DNA of 64,000 nt from Propionibacterium cyclohexanicum (GTDB lineage Bacteria; Actinomycetota; Actinomycetes; Propionibacteriales; Propionibacteriaceae), in the NCBI RefSeq assembly GCF_900111365.1, contig NZ_FOGZ01000007.1, positions 1 to 64,000 of the forward strand, written 5' to 3'. Under the pieces are notes generated by a model. That model was not told the origin of the DNA. It did no database searches and saw nothing but the letters and a program-made list of their open reading frames with translations. Positions within the stretch are counted from its first letter, which is position 1. Each line of letters opens with the position of its first letter. The position numbers and the translations under genes are program-made. This document shows positions 1 through 10,561 of the stretch, one piece after another.

Positions 1-323
1 TCCTCGGAAGGCCTCGGCCACTATCCGGGCACCGACGCGCCGCGCCCTCCCACCACGGCTGCTGCGTCGCCTACACCCTCATCTGGGAAGAGCCCCATTG
101 GCATGAAGTCCGCAACACGCAGCCTTCCGCATCCGCCCAGGTGATCGCCATCCTCCTTTGGTAGGAGGCCCGCACCCTTGACAACGACCCGGTCGAGTGC
201 ATCCGGAACGAGCACTGCGCCGTCATCTTCTCGTGGTGCACCGTCCGCGAACCGGGTCGAGCGGCCCGATCATGCCGGTCCTCCCGACAGGCGTCAACTG
301 GACCGCCCACTAGGCTTGTCGCC
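1..323. other. Left-edge stretch with no supported gene
   Basis: I see no recognisable coding sequence here. One plus-strand frame is open from the window edge to a stop at 142-144, but it is Pro/Ser/Thr-rich and matches nothing I know; it could be the end of a protein starting outside the window. Two minus-strand open frames also carry no recognisable motif. The last 13 bases hold the predicted dapD promoter box. Confidence 0.4.
311..316 (+). promoter_or_regulatory. -10 box of a leaderless dapD promoter
   Basis: TAGGCT ends 7 nt before the dapD ATG at 324 and no Shine-Dalgarno sequence is present, so transcription probably starts at or next to the start codon. Confidence 0.5.
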
Positions 324-1268
324 ATGACGCAGACGAGTGGCGCGACTCCCCGAACGGCGTGGGGCTGGGGCCTGACGACGATCCACGACTCGGGTCAGGT
401 GCTCGATACCTGGTTCCCCGAGCCAACGCTGGGCTCTCCCGATGAGCGTCCCGCACCGGACTCGGTGGCCGCGGCGGTGGGCGCCGACGAATTGCGCCAT
501 GTGACGACGCAGGCCCGCCGTGTCGTCATCGACCTCGATGCCGCCCCGGCCAACACGCCCGACGCCTATCTGCGGCTGCACCTGCTCAGCCATCGCCTGG
601 CCCAGCCCAATACGATCAACCTCGAGGGCATCTTCGCCGTACTGCCGACCGTCGTATGGACGAGCGCCGGGCCTTGCTCACCTGAGGATTTCGACCAGAT
701 TCGCCCAGGGCTGCAACAGGCCAGGGGCTCGCTCGTCGTCACGAGCATCGACAAGTTCCCGCGCATGGTCGACTACGTCATCCCCAGCGGAGTGCGCATC
801 GGTGACGCCGACCGGGTGCGTCTCGGTGCCCACCTGGCCGAGGGCACCACCGTCATGCACGAGGGCTTCTGCAATTTCAACGCCGGCACTCTCGGCGCCT
901 CCATGGTGGAGGGCCGGATCAGTCAGGGCGTCATCGTGGACGTCGGCTCCGACATCGGCGGCGGCGCCTCGACGATGGGCACGCTGTCAGGCGGCGGCAA
1001 GGAGCGGGTGCGGATCGGGCGAGGATGCCTGCTCGGAGCCGAGTCGGGCTGTGGCATCGCGCTTGGCGACAACTGCGTCATAGAAGCCGGTCTGTACATC
1101 ACTGCCGGGACCAAGGTCACGATGCCCGACGGTTCCGTGACGAAGGCCCGCGAGCTGTCCGGCGGCGCCAATATGCTGTTCATCCGCGACTCGGTCACCG
1201 GAGCCGTGCGTGTGCTCGCCCGCAAGGGAAAGACAATCGAGCTCAACGCCGCCCTGCACCGCAACTGA
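324..1268 (+). CDS. dapD: 2,3,4,5-tetrahydropyridine-2,6-dicarboxylate N-succinyltransferase
   Basis: This enzyme transfers a succinyl group from succinyl-CoA to tetrahydrodipicolinate in the cytoplasm, the first committed step of the succinylase route to meso-diaminopimelate and lysine. The 314-residue protein matches the actinobacterial DapD form in length. An N-terminal alpha/beta part is followed, from roughly residue 150, by Gly/Ile/Val-rich left-handed beta-helix hexapeptide repeats ([35 protein letters not shown]). The C-terminal strand region ends near [14 protein letters not shown] 324 is chosen because a TAGGCT box lies 7 nt upstream. The next pathway enzyme, DapC, is encoded convergently 0.9 kb downstream, which supports the assignment. 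Confidence 0.95.
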   Translation: MTQTSGATPRTAWGWGLTTIHDSGQVLDTWFPEPTLGSPDERPAPDSVAAAVGADELRHVTTQARRVVIDLDAAPANTPDAYLRLHLLSHRLAQPNTINLEGIFAVLPTVVWTSAGPCSPEDFDQIRPGLQQARGSLVVTSIDKFPRMVDYVIPSGVRIGDADRVRLGAHLAEGTTVMHEGFCNFNAGTLGASMVEGRISQGVIVDVGSDIGGGASTMGTLSGGGKERVRIGRGCLLGAESGCGIALGDNCVIEAGLYITAGTKVTMPDGSVTKARELSGGANMLFIRDSVTGAVRVLARKGKTIELNAALHRN

Positions 1269-1270
1269 CC

Positions 1271-2116
1271 GTGTCCGGCCACGCCCGCACGACACGCCGG
1301 GCCCTGCTGGGGGCCGCCGGCGCGGGCCTGGTCGCCCTGGGCCTGGCGGGCTGCTCCACCACAGCGACCACCGTTCCCCCGGCCGCAGGCGCGATGGTCT
1401 CGGCGAACGGGGTGCGCGATCTGCGCGACGAACAACAGGCGGCGAATATGGCGATCATCACCGGCGAGGCAATCCGCCGGGGCCTGCCTCCTCGCGCGGT
1501 GTCCATCGCGATCGTCACCGCGATGCAGGAATCGAAGCTGTACAACCTCGACTACGGCGATCGGGATTCCGTCGGCCTCTTCCAGCAGCGCCCGAGCCAG
1601 GGCTGGGGCACCGCGGCGCAGATCATGGACCCCTGGTACTCCGCCGGCAAGTTCTACGACGCCCTGGTGCAGGTGCGCGACTGGCAGAACGACCCCATCA
1701 ACGACGTCGCGCAGGCCGTGCAGCGTTCGGGAGTGCCCGACGGCTACGCCGAACACGAACCGCTCGGTCGCGCCTGGGCCAGTGCCCTGACCGGCCACGA
1801 TCCTGCAGCGGTGACCATGGTGGACCGCAGCAACGCGCCAGGCGATCCCGAGGCGCTGCGGGAGTTCCTCGCACGGGTATGGCCGAGCGGGCTCTCGGTG
1901 ACGCCGACAGCGTCCGGGCTGGACATCCAGGCTCCCGACCATACGACGGCCTGGTCGCTGGCCCAGCTCCTCATCTGCCGCGGCCCGGCGTCCGGCCTGG
2001 TGAGCCTGCAGGTGGGGCCGGTGACCTGGCAGAACAGCGGTACCGCGCGAAATCCCTGGCAGGGTACCGACGACGCCTCGGCCACCCAGGTGCAGATGGG
2101 CACACGCACCCCCTGA
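1271..2116 (+). CDS. Lysozyme/transglycosylase-like lipoprotein
   Basis: Predicted exported lipoprotein of 281 residues. The start is GTG 1271, two bases after the dapD stop, so the two are probably co-translated. The N-terminus has a twin-arginine-like TTRRALLGAAGAG stretch, a hydrophobic segment and a lipobox LAGC, with the lipidated Cys near residue 25. The conserved block around residues 60-115 (MAIITGEAIRRGL, AMQESKLYNL, GLFQQRPSQGWGT) resembles the catalytic-Glu region of lysozyme-like proteins common in actinobacteria and often poorly annotated. The Glu in MQES is the candidate catalytic acid. A wall-hydrolytic role is inference, but position behind a peptidoglycan-precursor gene fits it. 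The region to residue 281 is unassigned. Confidence 0.75.
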   Translation: MSGHARTTRRALLGAAGAGLVALGLAGCSTTATTVPPAAGAMVSANGVRDLRDEQQAANMAIITGEAIRRGLPPRAVSIAIVTAMQESKLYNLDYGDRDSVGLFQQRPSQGWGTAAQIMDPWYSAGKFYDALVQVRDWQNDPINDVAQAVQRSGVPDGYAEHEPLGRAWASALTGHDPAAVTMVDRSNAPGDPEALREFLARVWPSGLSVTPTASGLDIQAPDHTTAWSLAQLLICRGPASGLVSLQVGPVTWQNSGTARNPWQGTDDASATQVQMGTRTP

Positions 2117-2210
2117 ACGATCCCGCCAGGGTGAGCGGCCAGTCAGCCCCTGGTTCAAAGAGCGCCGATACCGGGAACCATGCGGGCCCCGTGCGGCACC
2201 GAGTCCGTCG

Positions 2211-3302
2211 TCAGTGGGTCAACCGGTAGACGGCCGCGCCGATTCGCTCATCGGTTGCGGTCAATGACAGCCGCACATGGTCGCCGGAGTAGGGACCATA
2301 GAAGTCCCCCGGAGCTGCCAGGATGCCTCGTTCGGCCAACCAGTCGACGCTGCGGCGCCCATCGGTGCCCTGGGTTGCCCACAGATACAGCGAGCCTTCC
2401 GAGTGATCGATGCGGAAGCCCGCCGTCTCCAGCGCATCCCGCAGCATCGAGCGCCGGGCGAGGTAGCGGGACTTCTGGGCAGCCACATGCTCGTCGTCTC
2501 CCAGCGCGGCAACCATCGCCGCCTGCACGGGAGCCGGGATCATGAGGCCGAGGTTCTTGCGCACCGCCAGCAACTCACCGACGACTGACGGATCGCCGGC
2601 GACGAAACCCGCCCGGTAGCCGGCCATATTGGAGCGCTTCGACAGCGAGTGCACGGCGATGAGCCCATCGAGGGAGGAGTCGTTGACCCGGGGGTCGAGC
2701 ACGCTGTAGGCAGGCGCGTCATAGGCGAACTCGGCATAGCACTCGTCGGAGGCCAATACGGCCCCGGTGTGACGGGCGAATGCCACCCATCGCCGCAACA
2801 GCTCACGGCTCGCGATGGCCCCGTGCGGATTGGCCGGGGAGTTGATCCAGATCAGCGCCGGACGAGAGCTCACCTGCTCCGGGTCATCGCAGCGCTCGAT
2901 GTGCACACCGGCCAGCGCCGCACCCACCTCGTAGGTGGGGTAGGCGACCCGCGGGAACACCACGGTGTCGCGGGGGCCGAGGGCGAGCACCGTGGGCAGC
3001 GAGCCGACGAACTCCTTGGTGCCCACCGCAGTAGTCACGCACTGCTCGTCGAGCCCGTAGGCATTCCACCGCCGTTGCAGATAGTCGATCACCGCGTGGC
3101 GCAGTGCAGGGCTGCCCCACGTGGTGGGATAGCCCGGCGCCTGACAGGCCCGGGCCAAGGCGTCGCAGACGAACTGCGGTGTCGGGTCGACTGGTGTGCC
3201 CACCGAAAGGTCGACGATTCCGTCGCGATGGGCCGCCGCGCGCGCCTTGGCGGACGCCAGGGAGTCCCAGGGGAAGTCGGGCAGGGACTGGGAGAGCTTC
3301 AC
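2211..3302 (-). CDS. dapC: Succinyldiaminopimelate transaminase
   Basis: PLP-dependent class I/II aminotransferase of 363 residues that makes N-succinyl-LL-2,6-diaminopimelate from the keto precursor using glutamate. Start GTG 3302 overlaps the ferredoxin stop by four bases (GTGA), a typical translationally coupled pair, and its N-terminus ([14 protein letters not shown]) resembles actinobacterial DapC. Visible fold-type I residues are the NSPANPHG loop (154-161), the Asp in ASDECY (186, binds the pyridine nitrogen) and the Schiff-base Lys in [12 protein letters not shown] (222). The fdxA-dapC pairing is common in actinobacteria. With dapD nearby, two successive steps of the DAP pathway are encoded within 3 kb on opposite strands. 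Confidence 0.93.
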   Translation of the reverse strand: MKLSQSLPDFPWDSLASAKARAAAHRDGIVDLSVGTPVDPTPQFVCDALARACQAPGYPTTWGSPALRHAVIDYLQRRWNAYGLDEQCVTTAVGTKEFVGSLPTVLALGPRDTVVFPRVAYPTYEVGAALAGVHIERCDDPEQVSSRPALIWINSPANPHGAIASRELLRRWVAFARHTGAVLASDECYAEFAYDAPAYSVLDPRVNDSSLDGLIAVHSLSKRSNMAGYRAGFVAGDPSVVGELLAVRKNLGLMIPAPVQAAMVAALGDDEHVAAQKSRYLARRSMLRDALETAGFRIDHSEGSLYLWATQGTDGRRSVDWLAERGILAAPGDFYGPYSGDHVRLSLTATDERIGAAVYRLTH

Positions 3303-3616
3303 GCCTGAGGGGGCAGTGCTGCGACGCTCGGCTCGTCGAACTCCTGGGGCCCGAGGCGCGCGGCCCCGCCAGGCGTGCCGAGCTCGCTGAAGAAGTTGGC
3401 GTTGATGCTCTTCCACGAGGCGAGCTCGCTGGGCAGATCGTCCTCGTAGAAGATGGCCTCGGTGGGGCACACTGGCTCGCAGGCTCCGCAGTCCACGCAC
3501 TCATCGGGGTTGATGTACAGCGAGCGCGGGCCCTCGTAGATGCAGTCCACGGGGCATTCCTCGACGCACGCCTTGTCCTTCACATCGACGCATGGCAAAG
3601 CAATGACGTAGGTCAT
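3299..3616 (-). CDS. fdxA: Seven-iron ferredoxin (FdxA type)
   Basis: Small electron-transfer protein of 105 residues. Eight cysteines at 9, 17, 21, 25, 40, 43, 46 and 50 have the spacing of [3Fe-4S][4Fe-4S] ferredoxins; the wide gap between C9 and C17 and the CxxCxxCxxxCP block are typical. A long C-terminal tail follows the cluster domain, as in mycobacterial FdxA. ATG 3616 is preferred over an in-frame GTG at 3622 because an AGGAG lies 5 nt upstream of the ATG. It is the first gene of a two-gene unit with dapC. The redox partner cannot be deduced from this window. Confidence 0.93.
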   Translation of the reverse strand: MTYVIALPCVDVKDKACVEECPVDCIYEGPRSLYINPDECVDCGACEPVCPTEAIFYEDDLPSELASWKSINANFFSELGTPGGAARLGPQEFDEPSVAALPPQA

Positions 3617-3840
3617 GGCCACTCCTGGGAAACGGATGGATGGGGTGCTTCAGCACCGGGCAGGGCCGATGCTGACGTCACAATACAACGGGCCTTACCA
3701 CCCGGACACGGTCCTGGCATCCGGATGGACAAACCGAGCTGGCCCTTGACAGCGGCCCTGCCGGGGACTCATGGGCCCACAGCGCCGTCACGCGCGATAG
3801 GGTCGCAGCGCATGCCCACGGCAGCAATGAGGAGGCCCGG

Positions 3841-4809
3841 ATGTCGAAGATCTGTATCACCGACGCGGTACCCGAGGCGGGGATCGCGAGGCTTGTCGCG
3901 CACGGTCACGAGGTGGTTCGCTGGCCCGGCGCTGAAGCCCCCCGTCGCCATGAGCTGCTCGATCACGTCCACGGCGCCGAGGGCGTGCTGAGTGTCCTCA
4001 GCGATGAGGTCGACGAGGAGTTCCTCACCGCCGCCGGCTCCCAGCTCAAGGTGGTCGCGAATGTGGCAGCCGGCTACAACAACATCGACGTGGACGCCTG
4101 CCGGCGCCACGGCGTTGTGCCCACCACCACCCCCGGTGTGCTGTTCGACGCAACCGCCGACACGGCCTTCGGCCTGCTGCTCATGGTCACCCGCAGATTC
4201 GGCGAGGCAGAACGTCTGGTGAGGGCCGGGCAGCCGTGGCGCTACCGCACCACCTTCATGCTCGGCCACTCCATCGAGGGCAAGTCCATCGGGCTCATCG
4301 GTGCCGGCCAGATCGGCACTGCGATGGCCCGTCGCTGCCACGCCTTCGGCATGTCGATCTACTACGCGCAGGAACACCCCATGAAGGAGCCTGCCCGAAG
4401 CGAGCTCGGGGCAGTCGGCCTGCCGGTGGACGAGCTGGTCGCCAGCTGCGATGTGGTGAGCCTGCACTGCCCGCTCACTGCCCAGACCCGCCACATCCTC
4501 GACGCCTCCCGGCTGGCCTCGATGAAGCCCGGGGCCTATCTCATCAACACGGCGCGCGGCGCCTGCGTCGACGAGGCAGCTTTGGTGGAGGCCCTCCGCA
4601 GTGGCCCACTCGCCGGCGCGGGACTCGATGTCTACGAGGACGAGCCCACCATCAACCCGGGCCTATTCGGACTCGAGAATGTGGTGCTTCTGCCCCATCT
4701 GGGCTCGGCCAACGTCGAGACGCGCACCACGATGACCCAGCTCGCCGCCGACAATGTGGATGCCGTGCTCGCTGGGCGCCCGGCGCTCACGCCCGTACCC
4801 GGTTTCTGA
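3841..4809 (+). CDS. D-2-hydroxyacid dehydrogenase (glyoxylate/hydroxypyruvate reductase-like)
   Basis: NAD(P)-dependent oxidoreductase of 322 residues from the D-isomer-specific 2-hydroxyacid dehydrogenase family. The Rossmann motif GAGQIG is at 154-159. The catalytic set is present: Arg239 in NTARG, Glu268 in YEDEP and His286 in LPHLGSAN. The substrate-loop VAAGYNNID (75-83) is the form seen in glyoxylate reductases rather than in phosphoglycerate dehydrogenase, and no C-terminal ACT domain is present. Exact substrate is inferred only. A GGAGG ribosome-binding site lies a few bases before ATG 3841. The gene stands alone between fdxA (divergent) and fumC. Confidence 0.88.
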   Translation: MSKICITDAVPEAGIARLVAHGHEVVRWPGAEAPRRHELLDHVHGAEGVLSVLSDEVDEEFLTAAGSQLKVVANVAAGYNNIDVDACRRHGVVPTTTPGVLFDATADTAFGLLLMVTRRFGEAERLVRAGQPWRYRTTFMLGHSIEGKSIGLIGAGQIGTAMARRCHAFGMSIYYAQEHPMKEPARSELGAVGLPVDELVASCDVVSLHCPLTAQTRHILDASRLASMKPGAYLINTARGACVDEAALVEALRSGPLAGAGLDVYEDEPTINPGLFGLENVVLLPHLGSANVETRTTMTQLAADNVDAVLAGRPALTPVPGF

Positions 4810-4906
4810 TCAGCCCGCTGCCATCCCCTGGCCGCGCACCGAACCTGCCGGTCGCGTCATCGACCGCTGGGCCGAACCCGCGCCGAGCCCCCCAGATGCG
4901 AACAAC

Positions 4907-4912
4907 TAGGGT
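4907..4912 (+). promoter_or_regulatory. -10 box of a leaderless fumC promoter
   Basis: TAGGGT lies 6 nt before ATG 4919, with no Shine-Dalgarno sequence; predicted leaderless transcript. Confidence 0.5.
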
Positions 4913-4918
4913 GACCTC

Positions 4919-6340
<1,422 letters not shown>

Positions 6341-6359
6341 GCCAGCCGGTCGCCGGTCG

Positions 6360-6381
6360 GCCCGGGACTCAGCGCCCGGGC
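6360..6381. terminator. Hairpin between converging fumC and MFS genes
   Basis: GCCCGGG and CCCGGGC form a 7-bp stem with an 8-nt loop just past the fumC stop and over the MFS stop codon. There is no T-run, so it is a weak candidate for termination in either direction. Confidence 0.35.
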
Positions 6382-7709
6382 TCGGCCGACTGCTGGGCGG
6401 CCTCCAGTTCCTCGCTCGTCCACACATGAAGGTGCGGGGGCCAGCCGCGCTCGAGACGCACCCGCAATCCGCGATGGACCATGAGGAAGCCGAGCACTCC
6501 GAGCGTTGTGAGCCCGGTGGCCAACGGCCCGACCAGCACCATCTGGCGAGGTCCGAGCACATCGCCGACCCAGCCGATGATGGGCGCCCCCACGGGCGTT
6601 CCGCCCATGACGATCGCCATGTAGACGGCCATCACCCTGCCACGCTTGGAGGCTTCGGTGCCCATCTGCACCATTGAGTTCGCGCAGGTCATCGTGACGA
6701 TGCCGAAGAGCCCTGCGGGAATCAGCAGGATGGCAAAGCTCAGATAGCTGGGGGCCAGCGCCGAGGCGATCGTCGAGAGCGTGAATCCCGTCATGCCGAT
6801 GACCAGGGTCGACAGCCGCGGACGACGTCGCCGGGCTGCGATGAGAGCAGCGGCCAGCGTGCCCACCGACATGATCGTGCCGAGCATCCCATAACCGGCC
6901 GGGCCTCTGTGGAAGACCCGGGTGGCCATCGCGGCATTGGTGATCTGGTAGTTGATGCCAAAGGTGCCGAGCATGAAGACCATGACCATCACCATGATGA
7001 GGTCAGGCCGGTGGGCGATGTAGGCAAGCCCCTCGCGCGCCGAGCCTCGTCCGCGACGGGGAGCTGCCGGATGCAGATGATGGGCGTTCATGCTGACCAG
7101 CGCGAGGATCATCGCGAGGAAGCTCACGGTGTTGATGAGCATTCCCGGAGCCACCCCGAAGGCGGCGATGAGCAGTCCTGCGATGCCCGGACCGATGAGC
7201 CGGGCAGCATTGAAGGACATCGAGTTGAGCCCCACCGCATTGGAGATGAGCGCGTCGGGCACCATCTCCGAGACGAACGCCTGGCGTGCCGGATTGTCGA
7301 AGCTGGCGACGATGCCCTGCACGAAGGCGAACAGATAGACATGCCACAGCTCGACCGTGCCGCTGGCCACGAGTGCCCAGAGCATGAGCGTGGTCAGCCC
7401 GAGCAGAGTCTGGGTGACCAGGAGCAGCTTGCGCTTGGGGAAGCGATCGGTGACGGCGCCGGCCAGCGGGGCCAGGAAGGGCATCGCCAGGAACTGCAGC
7501 GCCGAGACGATGCCCAGGGCGCTCGTGGAGTGATTGGTCAGCTGGGTCAGGACGAGCCAGTCCTGGCTGGTGCGCTGCATCCAGGTGCCGGTGTTCGAGA
7601 CCAGAGCGCCGGCGAAATAGTACCGGTAGTTGCGCTGCGCGAAGGACGCGAAGGTGCGCGAACCGCTGCTCAGCGCGCGGATGGTTCCGGTTGCGGTCGT
7701 GGCGCTCAT
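6369..7709 (-). CDS. MFS family exporter
   Basis: Major facilitator superfamily transporter of 446 residues with about 12 hydrophobic segments, of the enterobactin-exporter/TetV-like drug-efflux type (AQRNYRYYFAGALVSNTGTW near the N-terminus, FNAARLIGPGIAGLL in the middle). The motif-A-like loop GAVTDRFPKRKLLL follows the second hydrophobic segment. ATG 7709 overlaps the stop of the marR-type gene (ATGA), so the two form one operon. Control by the upstream MarR protein and export of a xenobiotic are inferences from this arrangement. Confidence 0.88.
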   Translation of the reverse strand: MSATTATGTIRALSSGSRTFASFAQRNYRYYFAGALVSNTGTWMQRTSQDWLVLTQLTNHSTSALGIVSALQFLAMPFLAPLAGAVTDRFPKRKLLLVTQTLLGLTTLMLWALVASGTVELWHVYLFAFVQGIVASFDNPARQAFVSEMVPDALISNAVGLNSMSFNAARLIGPGIAGLLIAAFGVAPGMLINTVSFLAMILALVSMNAHHLHPAAPRRGRGSAREGLAYIAHRPDLIMVMVMVFMLGTFGINYQITNAAMATRVFHRGPAGYGMLGTIMSVGTLAAALIAARRRRPRLSTLVIGMTGFTLSTIASALAPSYLSFAILLIPAGLFGIVTMTCANSMVQMGTEASKRGRVMAVYMAIVMGGTPVGAPIIGWVGDVLGPRQMVLVGPLATGLTTLGVLGFLMVHRGLRVRLERGWPPHLHVWTSEELEAAQQSAEPGR

Positions 7710-8266
7710 CGCCCCACCGTTCCGTCGGCGAGCTGTGAGAGCAGGTCTGCGGCAGCGCGCGCCAGCGCGAGGTCTTCGCTGCCCAGCTCGCTGAGGCGCC
7801 GCAGCATCCAGGTATCGCGCTCGGCGATGGTGCGTTCCACGAGCTCGGCGCCGCGCGGTGTGACGCTCACGAGGATCTGCCGGCGGTCGTCGGGATGGGG
7901 GCTGCGCAGCACGCAACCCTCCTCGACGAGGCAGTTGAGGGTCCGAGTGACGCTCGGCGTGCTCACGCGCTCCCGCTCGGCGATCTGGGTGGGGGTCTGC
8001 GGGCCGGCGTGGTTGAGCCACATCAGCACGCTCATCTGGTGGGGCGGCAGCTCGCTCGTGCTCTCGAAGCGCACCCGTCGCGCCACATGCTGGCAGGCGC
8101 GCCGCAGATCGTTGGCCAAGGTGTTGAGCTCCTGCTCGCGCAGCGCCGGGCTTGCGGCGCCCTGGCCCTGAGCACCGGGAGCGATGGGTGGCCTCGATGG
8201 TTCGGCAGGCCGTGCCGCCCCGTCACCCGATGCTGTGAGCGCATCGCCCGACGACCGCTTGATCAT
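7706..8266 (-). CDS. MarR family transcriptional regulator
   Basis: Winged helix-turn-helix repressor-type protein of 186 residues. The DNA-binding core is visible as PPHQMSVLMWLNHAGPQTPT, then AERERVSTPSVTRTLNCLV (recognition helix), then the wing SPHPDDRRQILVSVT. A disordered Ala/Pro/Ser-rich segment of about 35 residues precedes it. ATG 8266 is used; a GTG two codons upstream is possible. The start codon lies inside a 15-bp perfect inverted repeat in an AT-rich patch, which suggests autorepression. It is co-transcribed with the overlapping exporter gene. Confidence 0.9.
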   Translation of the reverse strand: MIKRSSGDALTASGDGAARPAEPSRPPIAPGAQGQGAASPALREQELNTLANDLRRACQHVARRVRFESTSELPPHQMSVLMWLNHAGPQTPTQIAERERVSTPSVTRTLNCLVEEGCVLRSPHPDDRRQILVSVTPRGAELVERTIAERDTWMLRRLSELGSEDLALARAAADLLSQLADGTVGR

Positions 8267-8279
8267 TAACACAGTTAAT
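8265..8279 (-). promoter_or_regulatory. Palindromic operator at the marR start
   Basis: ATTAAC-ACA-GTTAAT is a perfect 15-bp inverted repeat covering the MarR start codon. A further TTAAC/GATAAC-like half-site set continues to about 8298 within a markedly AT-rich stretch. This is the expected size and position for a MarR dimer operator. Confidence 0.6.
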
Positions 8280-8344
8280 TATGATAACTCATTAACCAAG
8301 TGAACGAGTCGCGGGGGTTGGACGCGCCACGGGCCGTCGTCGCT

Positions 8345-8386
8345 CCAGTGCCCCCGCCTCCGGTCAGCCGGTGGCGGGGGCACTGG
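8345..8386 (-). terminator. Strong hairpin terminator after transketolase
   Basis: A 14-bp perfect stem (CCAGTGCCCCCGCC paired with its complement) plus an inner CCGG/CCGG extension lies just beyond the transketolase stop. A weak T-tract is seen only on the plus-strand side. Confidence 0.7.
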
Positions 8387-8402
8387 GCGCTTTGCCGTGG
8401 GC

Positions 8403-10475
8403 TCAGTCCTCAATGAGCAGGCCCTGCGCGGCGGCGGCGACGTTCTCGGGCGTGAAGCCGTACTCGGTCATGAGGAGGCTGCCCTTGGCCGAGGCACCGA
8501 AGTGCTCGAGCGAGACTGCCACTCCCCTGTCACCGATGTAGCGACGCCAGCCCATCTCGATACCGGCCTCGACACTCACCCGCGCCGTGATCTGCGCAGG
8601 CAGGACCTCATCGCGATATGACTGGTCCTGCTCCTGGAACCATTCCTGGCACGGCATGGAGACCACACGAGAAGAGATCCCCTGTCCGGTCAGGAGATCC
8701 TGCGCGCCGACCGCGACCTCGACCTCGGAACCAGTCGCGATGAGAATGACCTGCGGGACGCCCTCACCCGCATCACGCAGCACATAGCCGCCTCGCGCCA
8801 CGCCCTCGGCCGACGCGAAACCCTCACCCTCACGATCCAGGCTCACCAGGTCCTGGCGGCTCAACACCAGCCCGGCCGGACGGTCCGTATGACGCAAGAT
8901 CTCCCGCCACGCAATCGAGGTCTCGTTCGCATCCGCCGGACGCACCACGTCCAGACCCGGAATGGTCCGGCAGGCAGCCAGGTGCTCCACCGGCTGATGC
9001 GTGGGACCGTCCTCACCCACACCGATCGAATCGTGCGTCCAGACGAACACCGAGGGCACGCCCATGAGAGCGGCGAGCCGCACTGCAGGACGCATGTAGT
9101 CACTGAAGACGAAGAAGGTGCCACCATAGGCCCTCGTCAGCCCCGAGAGGTTGATGCCATTCAGGGCACCGCCCATCGCATGCTCACGGATCCCGAAATG
9201 CAGCACACGGCCTCCCGGCCCGCCCGGCCACTCCTTGGTCACCCGGTCGGCCGGCAGGAAGCTCGGCTCGCCCGACATCGTCGTATTGTTCGAACCCGCC
9301 AGGTCCGCCGACCCGCCCCACAACTCGGGCAGCTGATCCGCCAGCGCGCTCAGCACCGCGCCAGACGCCTTGCGCGTGCTCATCTTCCCCGGCTCGAACA
9401 CCGGGAACTCCACCCCAGTGGGCAGGCGACCCGCCCGCACCCGGTTGAGCAGCGCCTCCGACTCCGGATTCGCGGCCCGCCACGCCTCGAAATGCTCGTC
9501 CCAGGCGGCACGCAGCTGCGCACCACGGCTCGCCAGTGCCCCCCGGGTGTACTCCACGATCTCACGATCGAACGCGAACGGCTCGGTCGGGAAGCCCAGC
9601 TCCTTCTTCATTGCGACGATCTCGTCCTCGCCCAGCGCCGCGCCGTGCACCTTGCCCGTGCCCCGCAGATTCGGCAGAGGCCAGCCGATCACCGTCGTCA
9701 GCCGGATGATGCTCGGCTTGTCATGCTGCGCCTTCGCGGCCTGCAGCGCTGCGAACAACGCCTCGACGTCCTCGCGGTACCCGGTGCCACCCTGCGTCCA
9801 ATCGACGTGCTGGACATCCCATCCGTATGCCGCGAAGCGGGCTTCCACGTCCTCGGTGAACGCGATCTTCGTGCCGCCCTCGATCGAGATCCGGTTGTCG
9901 TCGTAGAGCACCACGAGGTTACCGAGCTCCTGTGTGCCTGCCAGAGAAGCCGCCTCGGAGGCAACACCCTCCTGCAGGCACCCGTCACCGACGATCGAAT
10001 ACACCATGTGATCGAAAACGCTGTGCCCCGGCTCCGCTGCCGGGTCATAGAGGGCATGCTCACGGCGAGCAGCCATCGCCATCCCCACGGCCATCGACAA
10101 CCCAGCACCCAGCGGACCCGTCGTCGCCTCGACGAATCGCGTATGCCCGTATTCGGGGTGACCAGGAGTCAGCGAACCAGCCGTACGCAACGACTCGATG
10201 TCCTCCAGTTCCAGACCCAGACCGCCCAGATACAACTGCGCATACTGCAGCATCGAGGCGTGCCCGGCCGACAACACGAAACGATCACGCCCCAGCCAGT
10301 CCGGATCGCCCGGATCCACGGCCAGGACGCGCTGATACAGCAGATACGCAGCCGCCGCCAGTGAGATCGGAGTACCCGGATGCCCATTACCCGTCTTCTG
10401 CACGGCGTCGGCCGCAAGAATCCTGGCCACATCCACGGCACGGCGGTCCTCGTCGGTCCAGTTCAATTCACTCAC
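8403..10475 (-). CDS. tkt: Transketolase
   Basis: Thiamine-diphosphate enzyme of the non-oxidative pentose phosphate pathway; it moves two-carbon ketol units between sugar phosphates. The 690-residue length is full size. Visible landmarks are the N-terminal KTGNGHPGTPIS, the SAGHAS loop near 69-74, the ThDP/Mg-binding GDGCLQEG followed about 30 residues later by the conserved YDDN, and the PYR-domain block TFFVFSDYMRP with THDSIGVGEDGPTHQP. GTG 10475 is chosen because GGAGGG lies 6 nt upstream; an in-frame TTG at 10481 lacks this spacing. It stands alone and is followed by a strong terminator. Confidence 0.95.
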   Translation of the reverse strand: MSELNWTDEDRRAVDVARILAADAVQKTGNGHPGTPISLAAAAYLLYQRVLAVDPGDPDWLGRDRFVLSAGHASMLQYAQLYLGGLGLELEDIESLRTAGSLTPGHPEYGHTRFVEATTGPLGAGLSMAVGMAMAARREHALYDPAAEPGHSVFDHMVYSIVGDGCLQEGVASEAASLAGTQELGNLVVLYDDNRISIEGGTKIAFTEDVEARFAAYGWDVQHVDWTQGGTGYREDVEALFAALQAAKAQHDKPSIIRLTTVIGWPLPNLRGTGKVHGAALGEDEIVAMKKELGFPTEPFAFDREIVEYTRGALASRGAQLRAAWDEHFEAWRAANPESEALLNRVRAGRLPTGVEFPVFEPGKMSTRKASGAVLSALADQLPELWGGSADLAGSNNTTMSGEPSFLPADRVTKEWPGGPGGRVLHFGIREHAMGGALNGINLSGLTRAYGGTFFVFSDYMRPAVRLAALMGVPSVFVWTHDSIGVGEDGPTHQPVEHLAACRTIPGLDVVRPADANETSIAWREILRHTDRPAGLVLSRQDLVSLDREGEGFASAEGVARGGYVLRDAGEGVPQVILIATGSEVEVAVGAQDLLTGQGISSRVVSMPCQEWFQEQDQSYRDEVLPAQITARVSVEAGIEMGWRRYIGDRGVAVSLEHFGASAKGSLLMTEYGFTPENVAAAAQGLLIED

Positions 10476-10548
10476 GCACAACCCTCCAGATCATTCGCGC
10501 CGTGAATTGCTCATCGGCGAGATTCCGCGACCATCGTAGCCACGCGCG

Positions 10549-10554
10549 TACCCT
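10549..10554 (+). promoter_or_regulatory. -10 box of a leaderless GNAT-PRTase gene
   Basis: TACCCT lies 7 nt before GTG 10562, with no ribosome-binding site. Confidence 0.4.
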
Positions 10555-10561
10555 ATCCCGC

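Noticed and set aside
2126-2153. Hairpin (CCAGGG/CCCTGG) between the lipoprotein gene and dapC as terminator
   Set aside because: Stem of only 6 bp with a 16-nt loop and no T-run; too weak to list as a feature.
923-2158. Minus-strand frame opposite dapD and the lipoprotein
   Set aside because: Antisense shadow; the plus-strand genes have clear motifs and coupled starts.
8889-10364. Long plus-strand frame opposite transketolase
   Set aside because: Arg/Pro/His-rich antisense shadow with no recognisable domain.
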